A stretch of DNA of 64,000 nt from UBA7236 sp044227505 (GCA_044227505.1 JBGAWP010000002.1:1-64000), one strand, 5' to 3'. Positions 32,762-42,271 are shown, counted from the first letter of the stretch. Made by a program: numbers and translations. The notes: generated from the letters alone by a model not told the origin.

Positions 32762-35104
32762 TTGAGCAGGCGATTGGTCATATTATTTTTTATTTTGTGT
32801 ACAGGGTATAGTGTATTTGCCTATCATATTATTGGAGGTGAAATGATATACACCCGCCTTACCGGTAATAATTTTGAAATTAAACTCAAGCTCTATCGCG
32901 ATTGCTCTGCTGCAGAAGCCGCACCCTTTGATGATCCACTTCAAATTTATGTCTACAATGCTGCAGGAGCGCTTGTCGACAGCCTTGTAGTGTATTTCCC
33001 CGGCTCCGAATACCTGGATCCTGATCTCACAAATCCTTGTATCACCTATGTACCTGATCTTTGCATTCAGGAAGCTATTTATATCGGAAATATTAATCTT
33101 CCGCCAAGTGTGGGCGGATACGACCTTGTTTATCAGCGTTGTTGCAGAAATACTACCATCATTAATATCGTAGATCCGGTTGCCACAGGAGCTACTTATA
33201 CAGAACATATTCCCGACCCGGGGACGGTGATAAATTCAAGTGCCCGTTTCAGTAATTTTCCTCCCATTGTTATTTGTGCAAATTTCCCATTTAATTTCGA
33301 CCATTCTGCAACTGATCCTGACGGTGATGTTTTGGTTTACGAATGGTTTCATCCCTTAAATGGCGCCAGTTACGATGATCCTGATCCTTCTCCTGCACCA
33401 GGACCTCCATTCGATCAAGTAAATTTTTATGGTCCTTATAGTTATACCTATCCCATTGAATCTGATCCCGCCTTTTCAATTAATCCTACCACCGGATATC
33501 TTGCAGGAACACCTACAGCAATGGGCCAATTTGTTGTCGGAATAGCTGTAAAGGAATACAGGGCAGGTGTTTTGATCGGCACACATTATCGCGATTTTCA
33601 GTTTAACATAACGGATTGCGAACCCAGTTTAGTTGCTTCATTACCCGGAGAAATTAATAATTGCACCGATTTTACCATCAATTTCGAAAATTGGAGCTAT
33701 GGAACCGATGAATTTTTTTGGGATTTCGGTGTAGAAGGAATAACTACCGATGTGAGTGAGGAGGAATTTCCAACCTATACTTATCCTGATACGGGTACTT
33801 ATATTGTAACGCTGATTGCCTTTCCCGGACAAACTTGTTCCGATACCACTTTCGCAACCGTTGGCATATATCCCCATTTAATTCCAAATATTTCCTTCGA
33901 CCCCACTTGCGCAAATTCTCCGGTACAATTTACTGACCTTTCGGTCACAGATTTCGGAACCCTAACTTCGTGGCAATGGAATTATGGCGATGGAGGAGGA
34001 AGTACTGAACAAAATCCGGAATATACCTACGATGAACCCGGTAATTATATGTTGATTTTTACCGTGGAAAACAGCGTTGGCTGTGTTGCCGAAATATATG
34101 ATACCATTAAAATTTATTCACTTCCCAATTCTTTATTTAATACGGAGAATGCATGCCTCGAACAAGTGGGCACAGTTTACAGCACAAGCGTAATAATAAT
34201 AGGCAACGAAATAGTGGATTGGCAATGGGAAATGGAACCCGATAATTATTTTTCAGGTGAATCTTTCGAATATTATTTTGATACTGCCGGAACCTATACA
34301 GTAACGCTCACTACAACAAGTAATTATGGATGTGTTGATTCAATTACCGATGTGATTGTTGTGCCTGAACCCATTGTTGCAGAACCGATTTCTGATGTAA
34401 CCATTTGTGAGGGCGATAGTATACAATTAATTGCCGATGGAGGCACTTTTTACGAGTGGTATCCTCCGGAAAATGTGAGTGATGCCTCCGTATCAGATCC
34501 TTTTGTTTTTCCGGTAATTCCTACAACTTATTACGTAATTGTTTCCGATGAATGCTCCTCCGACACTGTAATTGTAAATGTAAATGTTTTAGCTGCGCCA
34601 GATATAGAAGTTGGGGTTGATACAATAGTATATTCCGGTCATCCTGTGCAAATGTGGGCTACAGGAGCGGCAAATTATTTATGGGAACCACCATTGGGGT
34701 TAGATGATGCCGAAATTGCTGATCCAATTGCAATGCCTCCCTCTACTGTGCAATATATTGTAACTGGTACGGATAAAGCAGGTTGTACGGATGTAGATAC
34801 TGCTCTGGTTTATGTTATTCCAAGCTGCTTTCATTTTGTTGATATAAATGCCTTTTCGCCCAATGGTGATGGTGTGAACGATAATTTCCGATTGATTACT
34901 ACGGGCGACGATGAACTTGTGAGTATGGAAATTTATAACCGATGGGGGCAACGTGTTTATGAAACAAATAACCTTGTAAACGGCTGGGATGGAACCGATG
35001 GAAACGGTAAACCACAGGAGATAGGAACTTATATTTACAAAATTTGGACAAAATGTGACGAAATTTTACAATCTTTGAGCGGAAACGTAACCCTTTTGAG
35101 ATAA
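32762..35104 (+). CDS. PKD-domain secreted protein with gliding-motility (CHU-type) T9SS C-terminal domain, copy 1
   Basis: The protein has 780 residues. The TTG start at 32762 is the only option: the frame is closed upstream at 32711 and has no ATG. A signal peptide (about 1-20, SVFAY) precedes HIIGGEMIYT..LYRDCSAAEAAPFDDP, a domain shared with the next gene. PKD-type segments include WQWNYGDGGGSTEQNPEYTY (about 405-425). The C-terminal domain FSPNGDGVNDNF...NRWGQRVYETNNLVNGWDGTDGNGK...GNVTLLR is the type B T9SS signal. It is expected on the cell surface, possibly in adhesion or motility. A TAACTTTA box is about 20 nt upstream. Confidence 0.9.
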   Translation: MSRRLVILFFILCTGYSVFAYHIIGGEMIYTRLTGNNFEIKLKLYRDCSAAEAAPFDDPLQIYVYNAAGALVDSLVVYFPGSEYLDPDLTNPCITYVPDLCIQEAIYIGNINLPPSVGGYDLVYQRCCRNTTIINIVDPVATGATYTEHIPDPGTVINSSARFSNFPPIVICANFPFNFDHSATDPDGDVLVYEWFHPLNGASYDDPDPSPAPGPPFDQVNFYGPYSYTYPIESDPAFSINPTTGYLAGTPTAMGQFVVGIAVKEYRAGVLIGTHYRDFQFNITDCEPSLVASLPGEINNCTDFTINFENWSYGTDEFFWDFGVEGITTDVSEEEFPTYTYPDTGTYIVTLIAFPGQTCSDTTFATVGIYPHLIPNISFDPTCANSPVQFTDLSVTDFGTLTSWQWNYGDGGGSTEQNPEYTYDEPGNYMLIFTVENSVGCVAEIYDTIKIYSLPNSLFNTENACLEQVGTVYSTSVIIIGNEIVDWQWEMEPDNYFSGESFEYYFDTAGTYTVTLTTTSNYGCVDSITDVIVVPEPIVAEPISDVTICEGDSIQLIADGGTFYEWYPPENVSDASVSDPFVFPVIPTTYYVIVSDECSSDTVIVNVNVLAAPDIEVGVDTIVYSGHPVQMWATGAANYLWEPPLGLDDAEIADPIAMPPSTVQYIVTGTDKAGCTDVDTALVYVIPSCFHFVDINAFSPNGDGVNDNFRLITTGDDELVSMEIYNRWGQRVYETNNLVNGWDGTDGNGKPQEIGTYIYKIWTKCDEILQSLSGNVTLLR

Positions 35105-35145
35105 TAATTAATTTTCCTAATTTTATAGTTCATAATAAACACTAA

Positions 35146-37302
35146 ATGAAATATTTAAAATTACTCCTCCTCAGCTCCATGATCGGTTTGGCACAGCAAT
35201 CAAAAGCATCGCATATCATTGGCGGTGAAATTGCATATGCCTGTATCGGACCTAACCAATATCTGGTAACACTGATACTGTATCGCGATTGCACGAGCTT
35301 TACCCCATTTGATAATCCTGCATACATGTCGATCTACACGCAGGATAATATTTTTGTCGATAATTTTACTTTATCGTCACCTATTATCACCGATGTGCCT
35401 GCAGAATCTGATAACCCATGTCTCGATGCACCGGATGATGTGTGCGTTGAACAGGCAATTTATACGGCAACCATCACAGTGCCCAGTGGAGATGAGGGAT
35501 ATATTCTTGTATATCAGCGCTGTTGCAGAAATGCAGGTATCGTAAATATTGAAACTCCTGATGATGTGGGAGCAACCTATACACAGGAAATTCCACCTGC
35601 AGCAGATGCAGAATGTAATATCTCACCGGTATTTAATGATTTTCCGCCAACTGTTATTTGTGTGAGCGATCCTATCGTTTTCGATCACTCTGCAACTGAT
35701 CTTGATGGAGATTCACTTGCTTACGATTTTTATTGGCCATACCAGGGTGCAGGTCCCTTTGATCCTGCTCCAACTGTTGCCTCTCCACCTCCTTATGACG
35801 GTGTTGTTTGGGTGGGGGGATATGATGAAGTATATCCCGTTGATGCGCTTCCCGCATTTGTTATTGATGTGGAAACAGGTATCCTTACCGGAACCGCAAC
35901 GGCTGAAGGACGTTATGTTGTTGGTGTAGTTTGTAAGGAATATCGCGACGGAGTTTGGCTTGGTGATCATATCAGGGATTTCCAATTTAATGTTGTGGAA
36001 TGTTCCCCTACTATTGTCGCACAACTATCTATTGAAGATATTATTTTCGATGATGTGGTACCTGATGATGTATACCTCGATTGTACCGATTTTACCGTTT
36101 TCTTCGATAATTTCAGTATTGGTGCTGCCGAATATTTTTGGGATTTTGGTGATGGTTCAACCTCTACAGAAATTGATCCTACACACACCTATGCCGATAC
36201 AGGAACCTATTATGTAATGCTAATTGCCAATCCGGGATTTGTTTGTGCAGATACCGCGATCGCCGTTATAGAATTATACAATACTTTAGTTGCGGAATAT
36301 GATTATTCTGCAGGTTGTTCTGGAACTCCGGTTGTATTTACCGATCTTTCCAATTCTACAGAAGCAGGTACTATCGATAGCTGGACCTGGAATTTTGCAG
36401 ATGGATTTTCTTCAACAGAACAAAATCCGGAACATGAATATGCAGATGGCGGAACATATACTGTTGTCTTAACAGTTACTACCGACAAAGGATGCGAATC
36501 TATTATTTCTTACGATATCCTGGTTGAACCGGGGCCCGATGTAGATTTTGAATTTGATGATGTTTGTCAGAATGAACCGGCAATATTTGAAAATTTAACC
36601 ACGATCACTACCGGATCAATCAGCAGTTATTTGTGGGATTTTGGTGATGGTGAAACAAGCACCGAAGATGATCCTTCGCATTTTTACGATGCTCCAGGAA
36701 CATATACTGTTACACTTATTGCATTTTCAACAAATGGTTGCTCAGATACACTATCTGCAGAAATTTATATAGGTGAATTGCCATTTGCCGATGCAGGTCC
36801 CGATCAAACTGTTGATTACCTGCAAACATTTACTTTAGATGGAGCAGGGGTTGGAACTTTCCTTTGGTTTCCGCTAAATCCTATCATTATTCCTGCAAAT
36901 ATCAGCAGCTTAACCATTGCTGATCCAACAGTTGAATTAGCAGAAACTACCACTTTCCTATTAACAGTTACAAGTCCTGATGGATGTTCCGAAACCGATA
37001 CGGTAACCATTTTCGTGAATCAGATTACCATCGTGGAAGTGCCAAGCGCATTCTCACCAAATGGGGATGGTATTAACGATGAAATTTTTGTGCTGAATCA
37101 CGAAGTAGGAGAATTATTGGAGTACACCATTTTTAATCGTTGGGGACAGATCATATTTACAACGCAGGATATTAATGGGGGATGGGATGGTTCCATTGAA
37201 GGTACGGAAGCAGAAATGGGAACCTATGTTTATCTTGTTAGAGCAATTGGTTTAGGCGGTGAATTTTTCCAACGTCAGGGAAATATCACCTTAGTGAGGT
37301 AA
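35146..37302 (+). CDS. PKD-domain secreted protein with CHU-type T9SS C-terminal domain, copy 2
   Basis: The protein has 718 residues and is a tandem paralogue of the preceding gene, 41 bp downstream. It has a signal peptide (1-21, KASH) and the same SHIIGGEIAYACIGPNQYL..LYRDCTSFTPFDNP start, three PKD segments (FFWDFGDGSTSTEIDPTHTY-like about 325-345, WTWNFADG near 400, YLWDFGDGETSTEDDPSHFY near 505) and the type B C-terminus FSPNGDGINDEIF...NRWGQIIFTTQDINGGWDGS. Shared order and wording, with the PKD block shorter in one and longer in the other, indicate duplication then divergence. The function is likely surface adhesion or motility; the substrate is unknown. Confidence 0.9.
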   Translation: MKYLKLLLLSSMIGLAQQSKASHIIGGEIAYACIGPNQYLVTLILYRDCTSFTPFDNPAYMSIYTQDNIFVDNFTLSSPIITDVPAESDNPCLDAPDDVCVEQAIYTATITVPSGDEGYILVYQRCCRNAGIVNIETPDDVGATYTQEIPPAADAECNISPVFNDFPPTVICVSDPIVFDHSATDLDGDSLAYDFYWPYQGAGPFDPAPTVASPPPYDGVVWVGGYDEVYPVDALPAFVIDVETGILTGTATAEGRYVVGVVCKEYRDGVWLGDHIRDFQFNVVECSPTIVAQLSIEDIIFDDVVPDDVYLDCTDFTVFFDNFSIGAAEYFWDFGDGSTSTEIDPTHTYADTGTYYVMLIANPGFVCADTAIAVIELYNTLVAEYDYSAGCSGTPVVFTDLSNSTEAGTIDSWTWNFADGFSSTEQNPEHEYADGGTYTVVLTVTTDKGCESIISYDILVEPGPDVDFEFDDVCQNEPAIFENLTTITTGSISSYLWDFGDGETSTEDDPSHFYDAPGTYTVTLIAFSTNGCSDTLSAEIYIGELPFADAGPDQTVDYLQTFTLDGAGVGTFLWFPLNPIIIPANISSLTIADPTVELAETTTFLLTVTSPDGCSETDTVTIFVNQITIVEVPSAFSPNGDGINDEIFVLNHEVGELLEYTIFNRWGQIIFTTQDINGGWDGSIEGTEAEMGTYVYLVRAIGLGGEFFQRQGNITLVR

Positions 37303-37304
37303 TA

Positions 37305-37338
37305 TTGAATACTATTCATAAACGAATAAGTAGCTTTG
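37305..37338 (+). promoter_or_regulatory. promoter TTG-N23-TAGCTTTG
   Basis: TTG at 37305-37307 and TAGCTTTG at 37331-37338 are 23 bp apart. The ATG at 37356 follows 17 nt later. The TTG is therefore better read as a -33 box than as a start codon. Confidence 0.7.
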
Positions 37339-37355
37339 CACTGAATTTATTCAGG

Positions 37356-37688
37356 ATGAAAAGGCTACTTATTTTTTTTGTGATTTGCACGTCTTTTATT
37401 AGCTATAATTGCTCAAAAAGTGCACCCGCCGAAAATACCGAAACGGTAAAAGAACCCGAATTGCCGGGAAAAGTTGTATATGTAAAATCCTGTAGATTAT
37501 GTCATGGAAATGATGGCAGTTTGGGATTAAGTGGCGCTGCAAATCTTAAAATAACCATGCTAAACGTTGAGCAGATAAAAGCAGTAATTCTGGAAGGAAG
37601 GAAAGGAATGCCATCCTGGAAAGGTCAGCTTACTCCGGCAGAAATTCAACAAGTTGCAGAGTATGTTGTCACCTTGAAAAATAAATAA
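37356..37688 (+). CDS. small c-type cytochrome, lipoprotein
   Basis: The protein has 110 residues. The signal MKRLLIFFVICTSFISYNC gives a lipid cysteine at 19. One haem motif CRLCH sits at about 46-50, with the axial methionine in GMPSWKG. It resembles single-haem cytochrome c of the cytochrome c555 or cytochrome oxidase subunit type and would carry electrons in the periplasm. ATG 37356 is used because a TTG further up lies in the promoter. anmK follows its stop by only 5 bp, so the two may be cotranscribed. Confidence 0.9.
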   Translation: MKRLLIFFVICTSFISYNCSKSAPAENTETVKEPELPGKVVYVKSCRLCHGNDGSLGLSGAANLKITMLNVEQIKAVILEGRKGMPSWKGQLTPAEIQQVAEYVVTLKNK

Positions 37689-37693
37689 ATTTT

Positions 37694-38788
37694 TTGAACC
37701 CACCTTACGTATATCATATAATTGGAACAATGTCGGGAAGTTCGCTCGATGGGTTGGATGTGGTATATTGTGAAATGCGATCTGAACCCAATTATTCTTT
37801 TAAAATTCTGGCTTCAGAAACTATTACATACCCTAAAGAAATTCAACATATTCTCGCAAATATTGAAGTGAGTATTTTAAAAGACTACGAAAATGAACAT
37901 ATTTTATTTGATGAAATATCTTCCTTAGGTATAAAAACATTTATAGAAGATAATAACATTGAAAAAGTTGACTTCATTGCCTCACATGGGCATACCATTT
38001 TTCACTTCCCTGAAAAAAATATTACCTGTCAGATTGGAAATGGAAAAACCTTGGTAAATGAATTACATATTCCGGTTATCTGTAATTTCCGACAAGCTGA
38101 TATTAACGCCGGAGGCCAGGGTGCACCACTTGTGCCTATTGCAGATGTTTTATTCTTTCCGGAATATTCCGCATGTTTAAATATTGGCGGTATTGCTAAT
38201 ATTTCATTTGAGGAAAATGGCCAAAGAATCGGATTTGATATTTGTGCGGCAAATCAATTGTTGAATTTTTGTGCCAATCAAATAGGATTGGAATTTGATG
38301 ATGGTGGTGGAATGGCAAAAACAGGAAAAATAAACGAAGATCTGTTGAGAGAATTAAATGGATTCGATTATTTTGATCTTCCATTCCCTAAATCAATGGA
38401 TAATAATTTTATAAGAGAAAATTTTATTCCCTTATTGGCCAATAGTAAAATTTATCCCTCTGATAAACTTGCAACGGTGACGGAACATATTGCATATCAA
38501 ATTTCCAATATTATTAATCGGCAAATTGAAAATAAGAATATCCCTAAAAATATTTATGCTATTTTAGTTACCGGAGGAGGAGCTTTTAATACCTATTTAC
38601 TTAAGCGGATAGAACAATTATGCGGAATTAAAATTTCTATTCCTGATAAAACCTTGATTCAATATAAAGAAGCAGTTGCCATATGTTTGATGGGCTTGTT
38701 GAGATGGGAAAATAAACCTAATTTTTTACCTTCGGTAACAGGTGCACGAATTGCGGTGAGTGGCGGCGATATAGTAAATGTAAATTGA
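37694..38788 (+). CDS. anmK: anhydro-N-acetylmuramic acid kinase
   Basis: The protein has 364 residues. GTMSGSSLDGLDVVYCEM near the N-terminus is the phosphate-binding signature of AnmK. NFRQADINAGGQGAPLVPIADVLFF, NIGGIANISF and TGGGAFNTYLLKRI (a late ATP-binding loop) follow the family. It phosphorylates 1,6-anhydro-MurNAc, feeding recycled peptidoglycan sugars back to MurNAc-6-P. The start is TTG at 37694; no ATG is nearer. It probably shares the transcript of the cytochrome gene. Confidence 0.93.
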   Translation: MNPPYVYHIIGTMSGSSLDGLDVVYCEMRSEPNYSFKILASETITYPKEIQHILANIEVSILKDYENEHILFDEISSLGIKTFIEDNNIEKVDFIASHGHTIFHFPEKNITCQIGNGKTLVNELHIPVICNFRQADINAGGQGAPLVPIADVLFFPEYSACLNIGGIANISFEENGQRIGFDICAANQLLNFCANQIGLEFDDGGGMAKTGKINEDLLRELNGFDYFDLPFPKSMDNNFIRENFIPLLANSKIYPSDKLATVTEHIAYQISNIINRQIENKNIPKNIYAILVTGGGAFNTYLLKRIEQLCGIKISIPDKTLIQYKEAVAICLMGLLRWENKPNFLPSVTGARIAVSGGDIVNVN

Positions 38789-38825
38789 TGAATAGTATAA
38801 TTCCCCTAATAATGGAAAAAAAAAT

Positions 38826-39806
38826 ATGATACTGGTTACCGGTGCAAACGGACTTGTTGGATCTTACCTCTGCAGATATTTAATATCGAAAGGTGAAAAA
38901 GTGCGGGCTCTTAAAAGACCTAATAGCGATTTGCGATTACTGGAGGATATAGTGGAAAAAATAGAATGGATAGATGGCGATATTTTAGATATTTTTAGTT
39001 TGGAAGAAGCATTTATCGGAATTGATAAAATTTATCACTGCGCAGCAATAATTTCTTATTCCAAAAGAAATAATCATCAATTAGTGCTGGTGAATGTGGA
39101 TGGCACTGCCAATGTTGTGAATACGGCTTTGGATATGGGGATCAAAAAACTTGTTTATATAAGTTCCATTGCAGCGTTAGGTAAAACGGGAAAAGATAAT
39201 GAAGTGGTTACGGAACAAACTCCCTGGGAAAGAAAAAACCTTACTTCCGATTATTCTGTAAGTAAATTTTTAGCGGAACGTGAAGTTTGGAGAAGTATTG
39301 CAGAAGGTTTAAATGCCGTAATTGTAAACCCTTCCATAATTGTTGGAGCCGGAAACTGGAATAATGGTTCTTGTAAATTATTTACTACTATACATAATGG
39401 ATTTAAATATTTCACCGAAGGAAAAACAGGGTATGTGGATGTGCGCGATGTGGTAAAAATTGCTTATGCTTTAATGGAAAGTGATATCACCAACGAGCGA
39501 TATATATTAAATAGTGAAAATGTTACTTATCATGATTTTTTAACCACGATCGCAAAGGAACTCCATGTTAAAGGTCCAACTGTAAAGGCCGGTAAATTTT
39601 TATCATCCCTTGCGTGGAGATCGGAATGGTTCAAATCGCTTTTTAATGGTTCTGAACCATCTGTTACAAAACAAACTGCCATGATCGCGAATAAAAAAGT
39701 GAATTATGCCAATAAAAAGATCGTGGAACAATTAGGATATAATTTTATTCCTGTTAACAAAGCGATTGCGGATGCTGACCGGAAAATTTTATCCCTTAAA
39801 ATTTAA
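38826..39806 (+). CDS. NAD(P)-dependent epimerase/dehydratase (extended SDR)
   Basis: The protein has 326 residues. The Rossmann motif TGANGLVGSYLCRYL is at about 5-19, and the SDR catalytic YxxxK is in SDYSVSKFLAE (about 145-155). It is closest to the dihydroflavonol-4-reductase/3-beta-HSD-like group of SDRs, so a nucleotide-sugar or carbonyl substrate is possible. It lies 37 bp after anmK, and the stop TAA is just ahead of the yjjG-type start, suggesting a compact operon. Confidence 0.88.
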   Translation: MILVTGANGLVGSYLCRYLISKGEKVRALKRPNSDLRLLEDIVEKIEWIDGDILDIFSLEEAFIGIDKIYHCAAIISYSKRNNHQLVLVNVDGTANVVNTALDMGIKKLVYISSIAALGKTGKDNEVVTEQTPWERKNLTSDYSVSKFLAEREVWRSIAEGLNAVIVNPSIIVGAGNWNNGSCKLFTTIHNGFKYFTEGKTGYVDVRDVVKIAYALMESDITNERYILNSENVTYHDFLTTIAKELHVKGPTVKAGKFLSSLAWRSEWFKSLFNGSEPSVTKQTAMIANKKVNYANKKIVEQLGYNFIPVNKAIADADRKILSLKI

Positions 39807-39809
39807 TGA

Positions 39810-40502
39810 ATGAATAATATACAACATGTGATTTTTGATCTCGACAATACCCTTTGGGATTTCACGGGAAATTCAAAACGAATCCTCGCTGAAATATTTA
39901 ACCTATTTGAATTTGAGAAAAGGGGTATTACAGATTTCGAAAAATTCCACACACAATATAAATTCCGCAACGAATATTTATGGCAGGATTATGCTTTAGG
40001 AAAAGTTTCCCGTGAGGAAGTGCGGCTCAATCGTTTTTTTATAACTCTTAACGATTTTGGAGTAAATTCTTACAAACTCGCAAGTGATGCTGCCGATCAT
40101 TATATTTTGCACACACGTAATCAAAAAGACCTATTGCCTCATGCATTGGAAACATTGGAATATTTACAATTAAAATATCAATTGCATATTATCACAAATG
40201 GATTTGAGGAAGTGCAATTTTTTAAATTGAATAACACCGGTTTAATGAAATATTTTTCTTCGGTCACAACCGCAGAAAGTGCTCAAGCCTTGAAGCCCGA
40301 TAAAAAAATATTTGATCACGCCATTCAATTAATTAATACAAAACCCGAACATTGCCTCTACATCGGCGATTCCCCCGATGCTGATGGAATTGGATCTTTA
40401 AATGCAGGAATGGATTTTATATGGTTTAATCCGGAAAATAGGGTGAATGAAAATGATTTTCGGGTAGTGCAAAATCTAAAAGAATTAGTGGGTTTGTTGT
40501 AA
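39810..40502 (+). CDS. yjjG: YjjG-type HAD pyrimidine nucleotidase
   Basis: The protein has 230 residues of the HAD superfamily with a C1-type cap. Motif I is FDLDNTLWDF (about 9-18), motif II contains ITNGFEEVQ, motif III is KPDKKIF and motif IV is IGDSPDADGIG. The known YjjG of E. coli hydrolyses pyrimidine nucleoside monophosphates, including damaged ones, in the cytoplasm. The stop lies 3 bp before a palindromic repeat. Confidence 0.87.
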   Translation: MNNIQHVIFDLDNTLWDFTGNSKRILAEIFNLFEFEKRGITDFEKFHTQYKFRNEYLWQDYALGKVSREEVRLNRFFITLNDFGVNSYKLASDAADHYILHTRNQKDLLPHALETLEYLQLKYQLHIITNGFEEVQFFKLNNTGLMKYFSSVTTAESAQALKPDKKIFDHAIQLINTKPEHCLYIGDSPDADGIGSLNAGMDFIWFNPENRVNENDFRVVQNLKELVGLL

Positions 40503-40505
40503 AAC

Positions 40506-40557
40506 CACCCCCTAGCCCCCTCCAGGGGGATTTCCCCCTGGAGGGGGCTAGGGGGTG
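40506..40557. repeat. perfect 52-nt palindrome, CACCCCCTAGCCCCC type
   Basis: The 25-nt arms at 40506-40530 and 40533-40557 are exact complements with a 2-nt loop. The sequence is GC-rich, opposite in composition to the rest of the window. A decayed inverse relative lies at 41115-41143 and a third at 51720-51744. Confidence 0.95.
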
Positions 40558-40646
40558 ATGGTTCCGTCCCAAAATTTTCACACGACTATTTTTTAAATAA
40601 TTCAATAATCTGATTAATTTTTAAAATTGGTTCCATAATTTTACTT

Positions 40647-41099
40647 ATGGCCCTTAATAATTATTACAATAAAAATCTTAAAAAATTTTCGCGAGAGAAT
40701 CGAAATAATTCCACTAGATCAGAAGACGCTTTGTGGAATTACGTTTTAAGAAATAGAAAAATGATGGATTATCAATTTCTTCGTCAGCGACCAATTGAAA
40801 ATTATATAGCTGATTTCTTTTGTAAAGATTTGAAATTAATAATTGAAGCTGACGGCATAACCCATCAATCGGAAGGGAGTTTTGAAAGAGATGAAGAACG
40901 AACAAAACGATTAAATGAATTGGGTTACACTGTAATCCGTTTTAGCGACAAGGAAATATTAGGTGATACCATAAAAGTAATGCAATCAATTACAGAATGG
41001 ATCGAACATCAAGAAAAAAACAAACCCGAACTATTAACAATAAAGAAACGAAAAATCAGACGTGGATTAAAAGGAGGAAATGAACCCAATGCTCAATAA
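40647..41099 (+). CDS. DUF559 Vsr-like endonuclease
   Basis: The protein has 150 residues and a PD-(D/E)xK fold related to Vsr and MutH. Key residues are Glu26 (SEDALW), Asp56 in YIADFFC, and Glu67/Asp69 in LIIEADGITHQ with His73. The conserved opening ALWNYVLRNRKMMDYQFLRQ fits DUF559. A basic tail KIRRGLKGGNEPNAQ follows. Related proteins are present in many genomes with no assigned role. It lies between inverse GC-rich palindromes and has its own spacer on both sides, so it could be a small self-sufficient selfish unit. No partner methylase or toxin is adjacent. Confidence 0.85.
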   Translation: MALNNYYNKNLKKFSRENRNNSTRSEDALWNYVLRNRKMMDYQFLRQRPIENYIADFFCKDLKLIIEADGITHQSEGSFERDEERTKRLNELGYTVIRFSDKEILGDTIKVMQSITEWIEHQEKNKPELLTIKKRKIRRGLKGGNEPNAQ

Positions 41100-41114
41100 A
41101 ATCATTTTGCCTAA

Positions 41115-41143
41115 TTCCTCCCCTTGAGGGGACCGGGGGGTGA
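41115..41143. repeat. degenerate inverse copy of the CACCCCC palindrome
   Basis: TTCCTCCCCTTGAGGGGACC then GGGGGGTGA is the decayed inverse of the element at 40506 (the CCCC TTGA GGGG hairpin is at 41120-41131). Together they bracket the DUF559 gene. Confidence 0.75.
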
Positions 41144-41145
41144 TT

Positions 41146-41493
41146 TTATTTCTCCGGAACAGGAACACTGGTTGTTTCCGGTTTTGCTGCACTCATTCCA
41201 ACGGAAACGGAATGACAACTTTTTTCGGCTGCGGTAGTTTCTGTTGTATTTACCTCTGTTCCAACTCCACTTGTTATTGCAGATGCTTTGCTCACACCAT
41301 TGCAACATGATTTTCCTGCAGTGGATGAACATTTAGCTGCATTAACATTTACATCAACAGCCTTTACAACTGGAGATGCAACCTGAACTTCGTCTTTTGG
41401 AGCAGAAGTTGTTGTAGTAGAAGTAGCTGTTTGAGCAAAAGAAAAACTAATTCCAAATGCCATTATAACTGCGATAGACAATATTTTTTTCAT
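41146..41493 (-). CDS. small hypothetical exported protein
   Basis: The protein has 115 residues. A signal peptide (about 1-20, ISFSFAQ) is followed by a Thr/Ser/Ala/Val-rich mature part with a cysteine cluster (AAKCSSTAGKSCCNGV) and later SCHS. I recognise no family. Cysteines could form disulfides or bind metal. It sits between the DUF559 repeat block and psd and has its own spacer. Confidence 0.7.
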   Translation of the reverse strand: MKKILSIAVIMAFGISFSFAQTATSTTTTSAPKDEVQVASPVVKAVDVNVNAAKCSSTAGKSCCNGVSKASAITSGVGTEVNTTETTAAEKSCHSVSVGMSAAKPETTSVPVPEK

Positions 41494-41529
41494 AGTAGTA
41501 TATTTATTTATTCTATAAAATTACACTTT

Positions 41530-42207
41530 TTATTTGTTTCTGACAACCCTTGCGATCACTGTTTGACCACCTTTAACTTTTTCACCTATTTTAACTTCCA
41601 CTTTTGAATCCAATGGCAGGTAAAGGTCAACCCGCGAACCAAATTTGATGAAACCGATTTCACTTCCCTGGGTAACTTCATCGCCTTCCTCCACATAGAA
41701 CTTAATTCTTCTGGCTACTGTTCCGGCAATCTGGCGCATCATGATCTCAACATTATCATCCTCATCCTCAATAACAAAGGTGGTTCTTTCATTGTCGGTC
41801 GACGATTTTGGATTCCACGCTAAAAGGTATTTTCCGGGGTGATATTTAAAATATTTAACCTGTCCGCTGATCGGATTTCTATTGATATGTACGTTTTTAA
41901 CGCTCATAAATATGGAGATCTGTAAACGGCGGTCTTTAAAATATTCTCCTTCCGTGGTTTCTTCCACAACAACCACTTTTCCGTCGGCAGGGGCTATAAT
42001 AGCGCCTTCCTCCATAAACAAACGGCGTTTTGGGTTGCGGAAAAACATCATAACAAAGAGAATACCTCCAAGCGAAGCTATTAGCAGTAGTGCGTGTAAC
42101 AGGCGTTCCTCAGGAAAAAAGTAATGAATGGAAAAATTGAGTAAAACCAGAAATACTAAAAAGGCGATGATGATCTTGCGCCCTTCCCTATGTATTATTT
42201 TAAGCAT
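41530..42207 (-). CDS. psd: phosphatidylserine decarboxylase proenzyme
   Basis: The protein has 225 residues, the short Psd type. Transmembrane segments are at about 10-55. APADG is at 72-76 and MSVKNVHINRNPISG at 101-115. Near the C-terminus FIKFGSRVDLYLP holds Gly190-Ser191, the self-cleavage site where serine becomes the pyruvoyl group. It converts phosphatidylserine to phosphatidylethanolamine at the inner membrane. It lies downstream of cdsA (64 bp) in the same direction: CDP-DAG synthesis and PE synthesis are the same pathway. Confidence 0.95.
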   Translation of the reverse strand: MLKIIHREGRKIIIAFLVFLVLLNFSIHYFFPEERLLHALLLIASLGGILFVMMFFRNPKRRLFMEEGAIIAPADGKVVVVEETTEGEYFKDRRLQISIFMSVKNVHINRNPISGQVKYFKYHPGKYLLAWNPKSSTDNERTTFVIEDEDDNVEIMMRQIAGTVARRIKFYVEEGDEVTQGSEIGFIKFGSRVDLYLPLDSKVEVKIGEKVKGGQTVIARVVRNK

Positions 42208-42271
42208 TTTTTATTCCTATTAAGTTTAAGGAATGCAAAGGTAATACAAAATGGCGTCGAAAATTGTTCCC

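Noticed and set aside
37305..37355. TTG start for the cytochrome gene
   Set aside because: TTG fits the -33 box with TAGCTTTG 23 bp downstream; the ATG at 37356 begins a clean lipoprotein signal.
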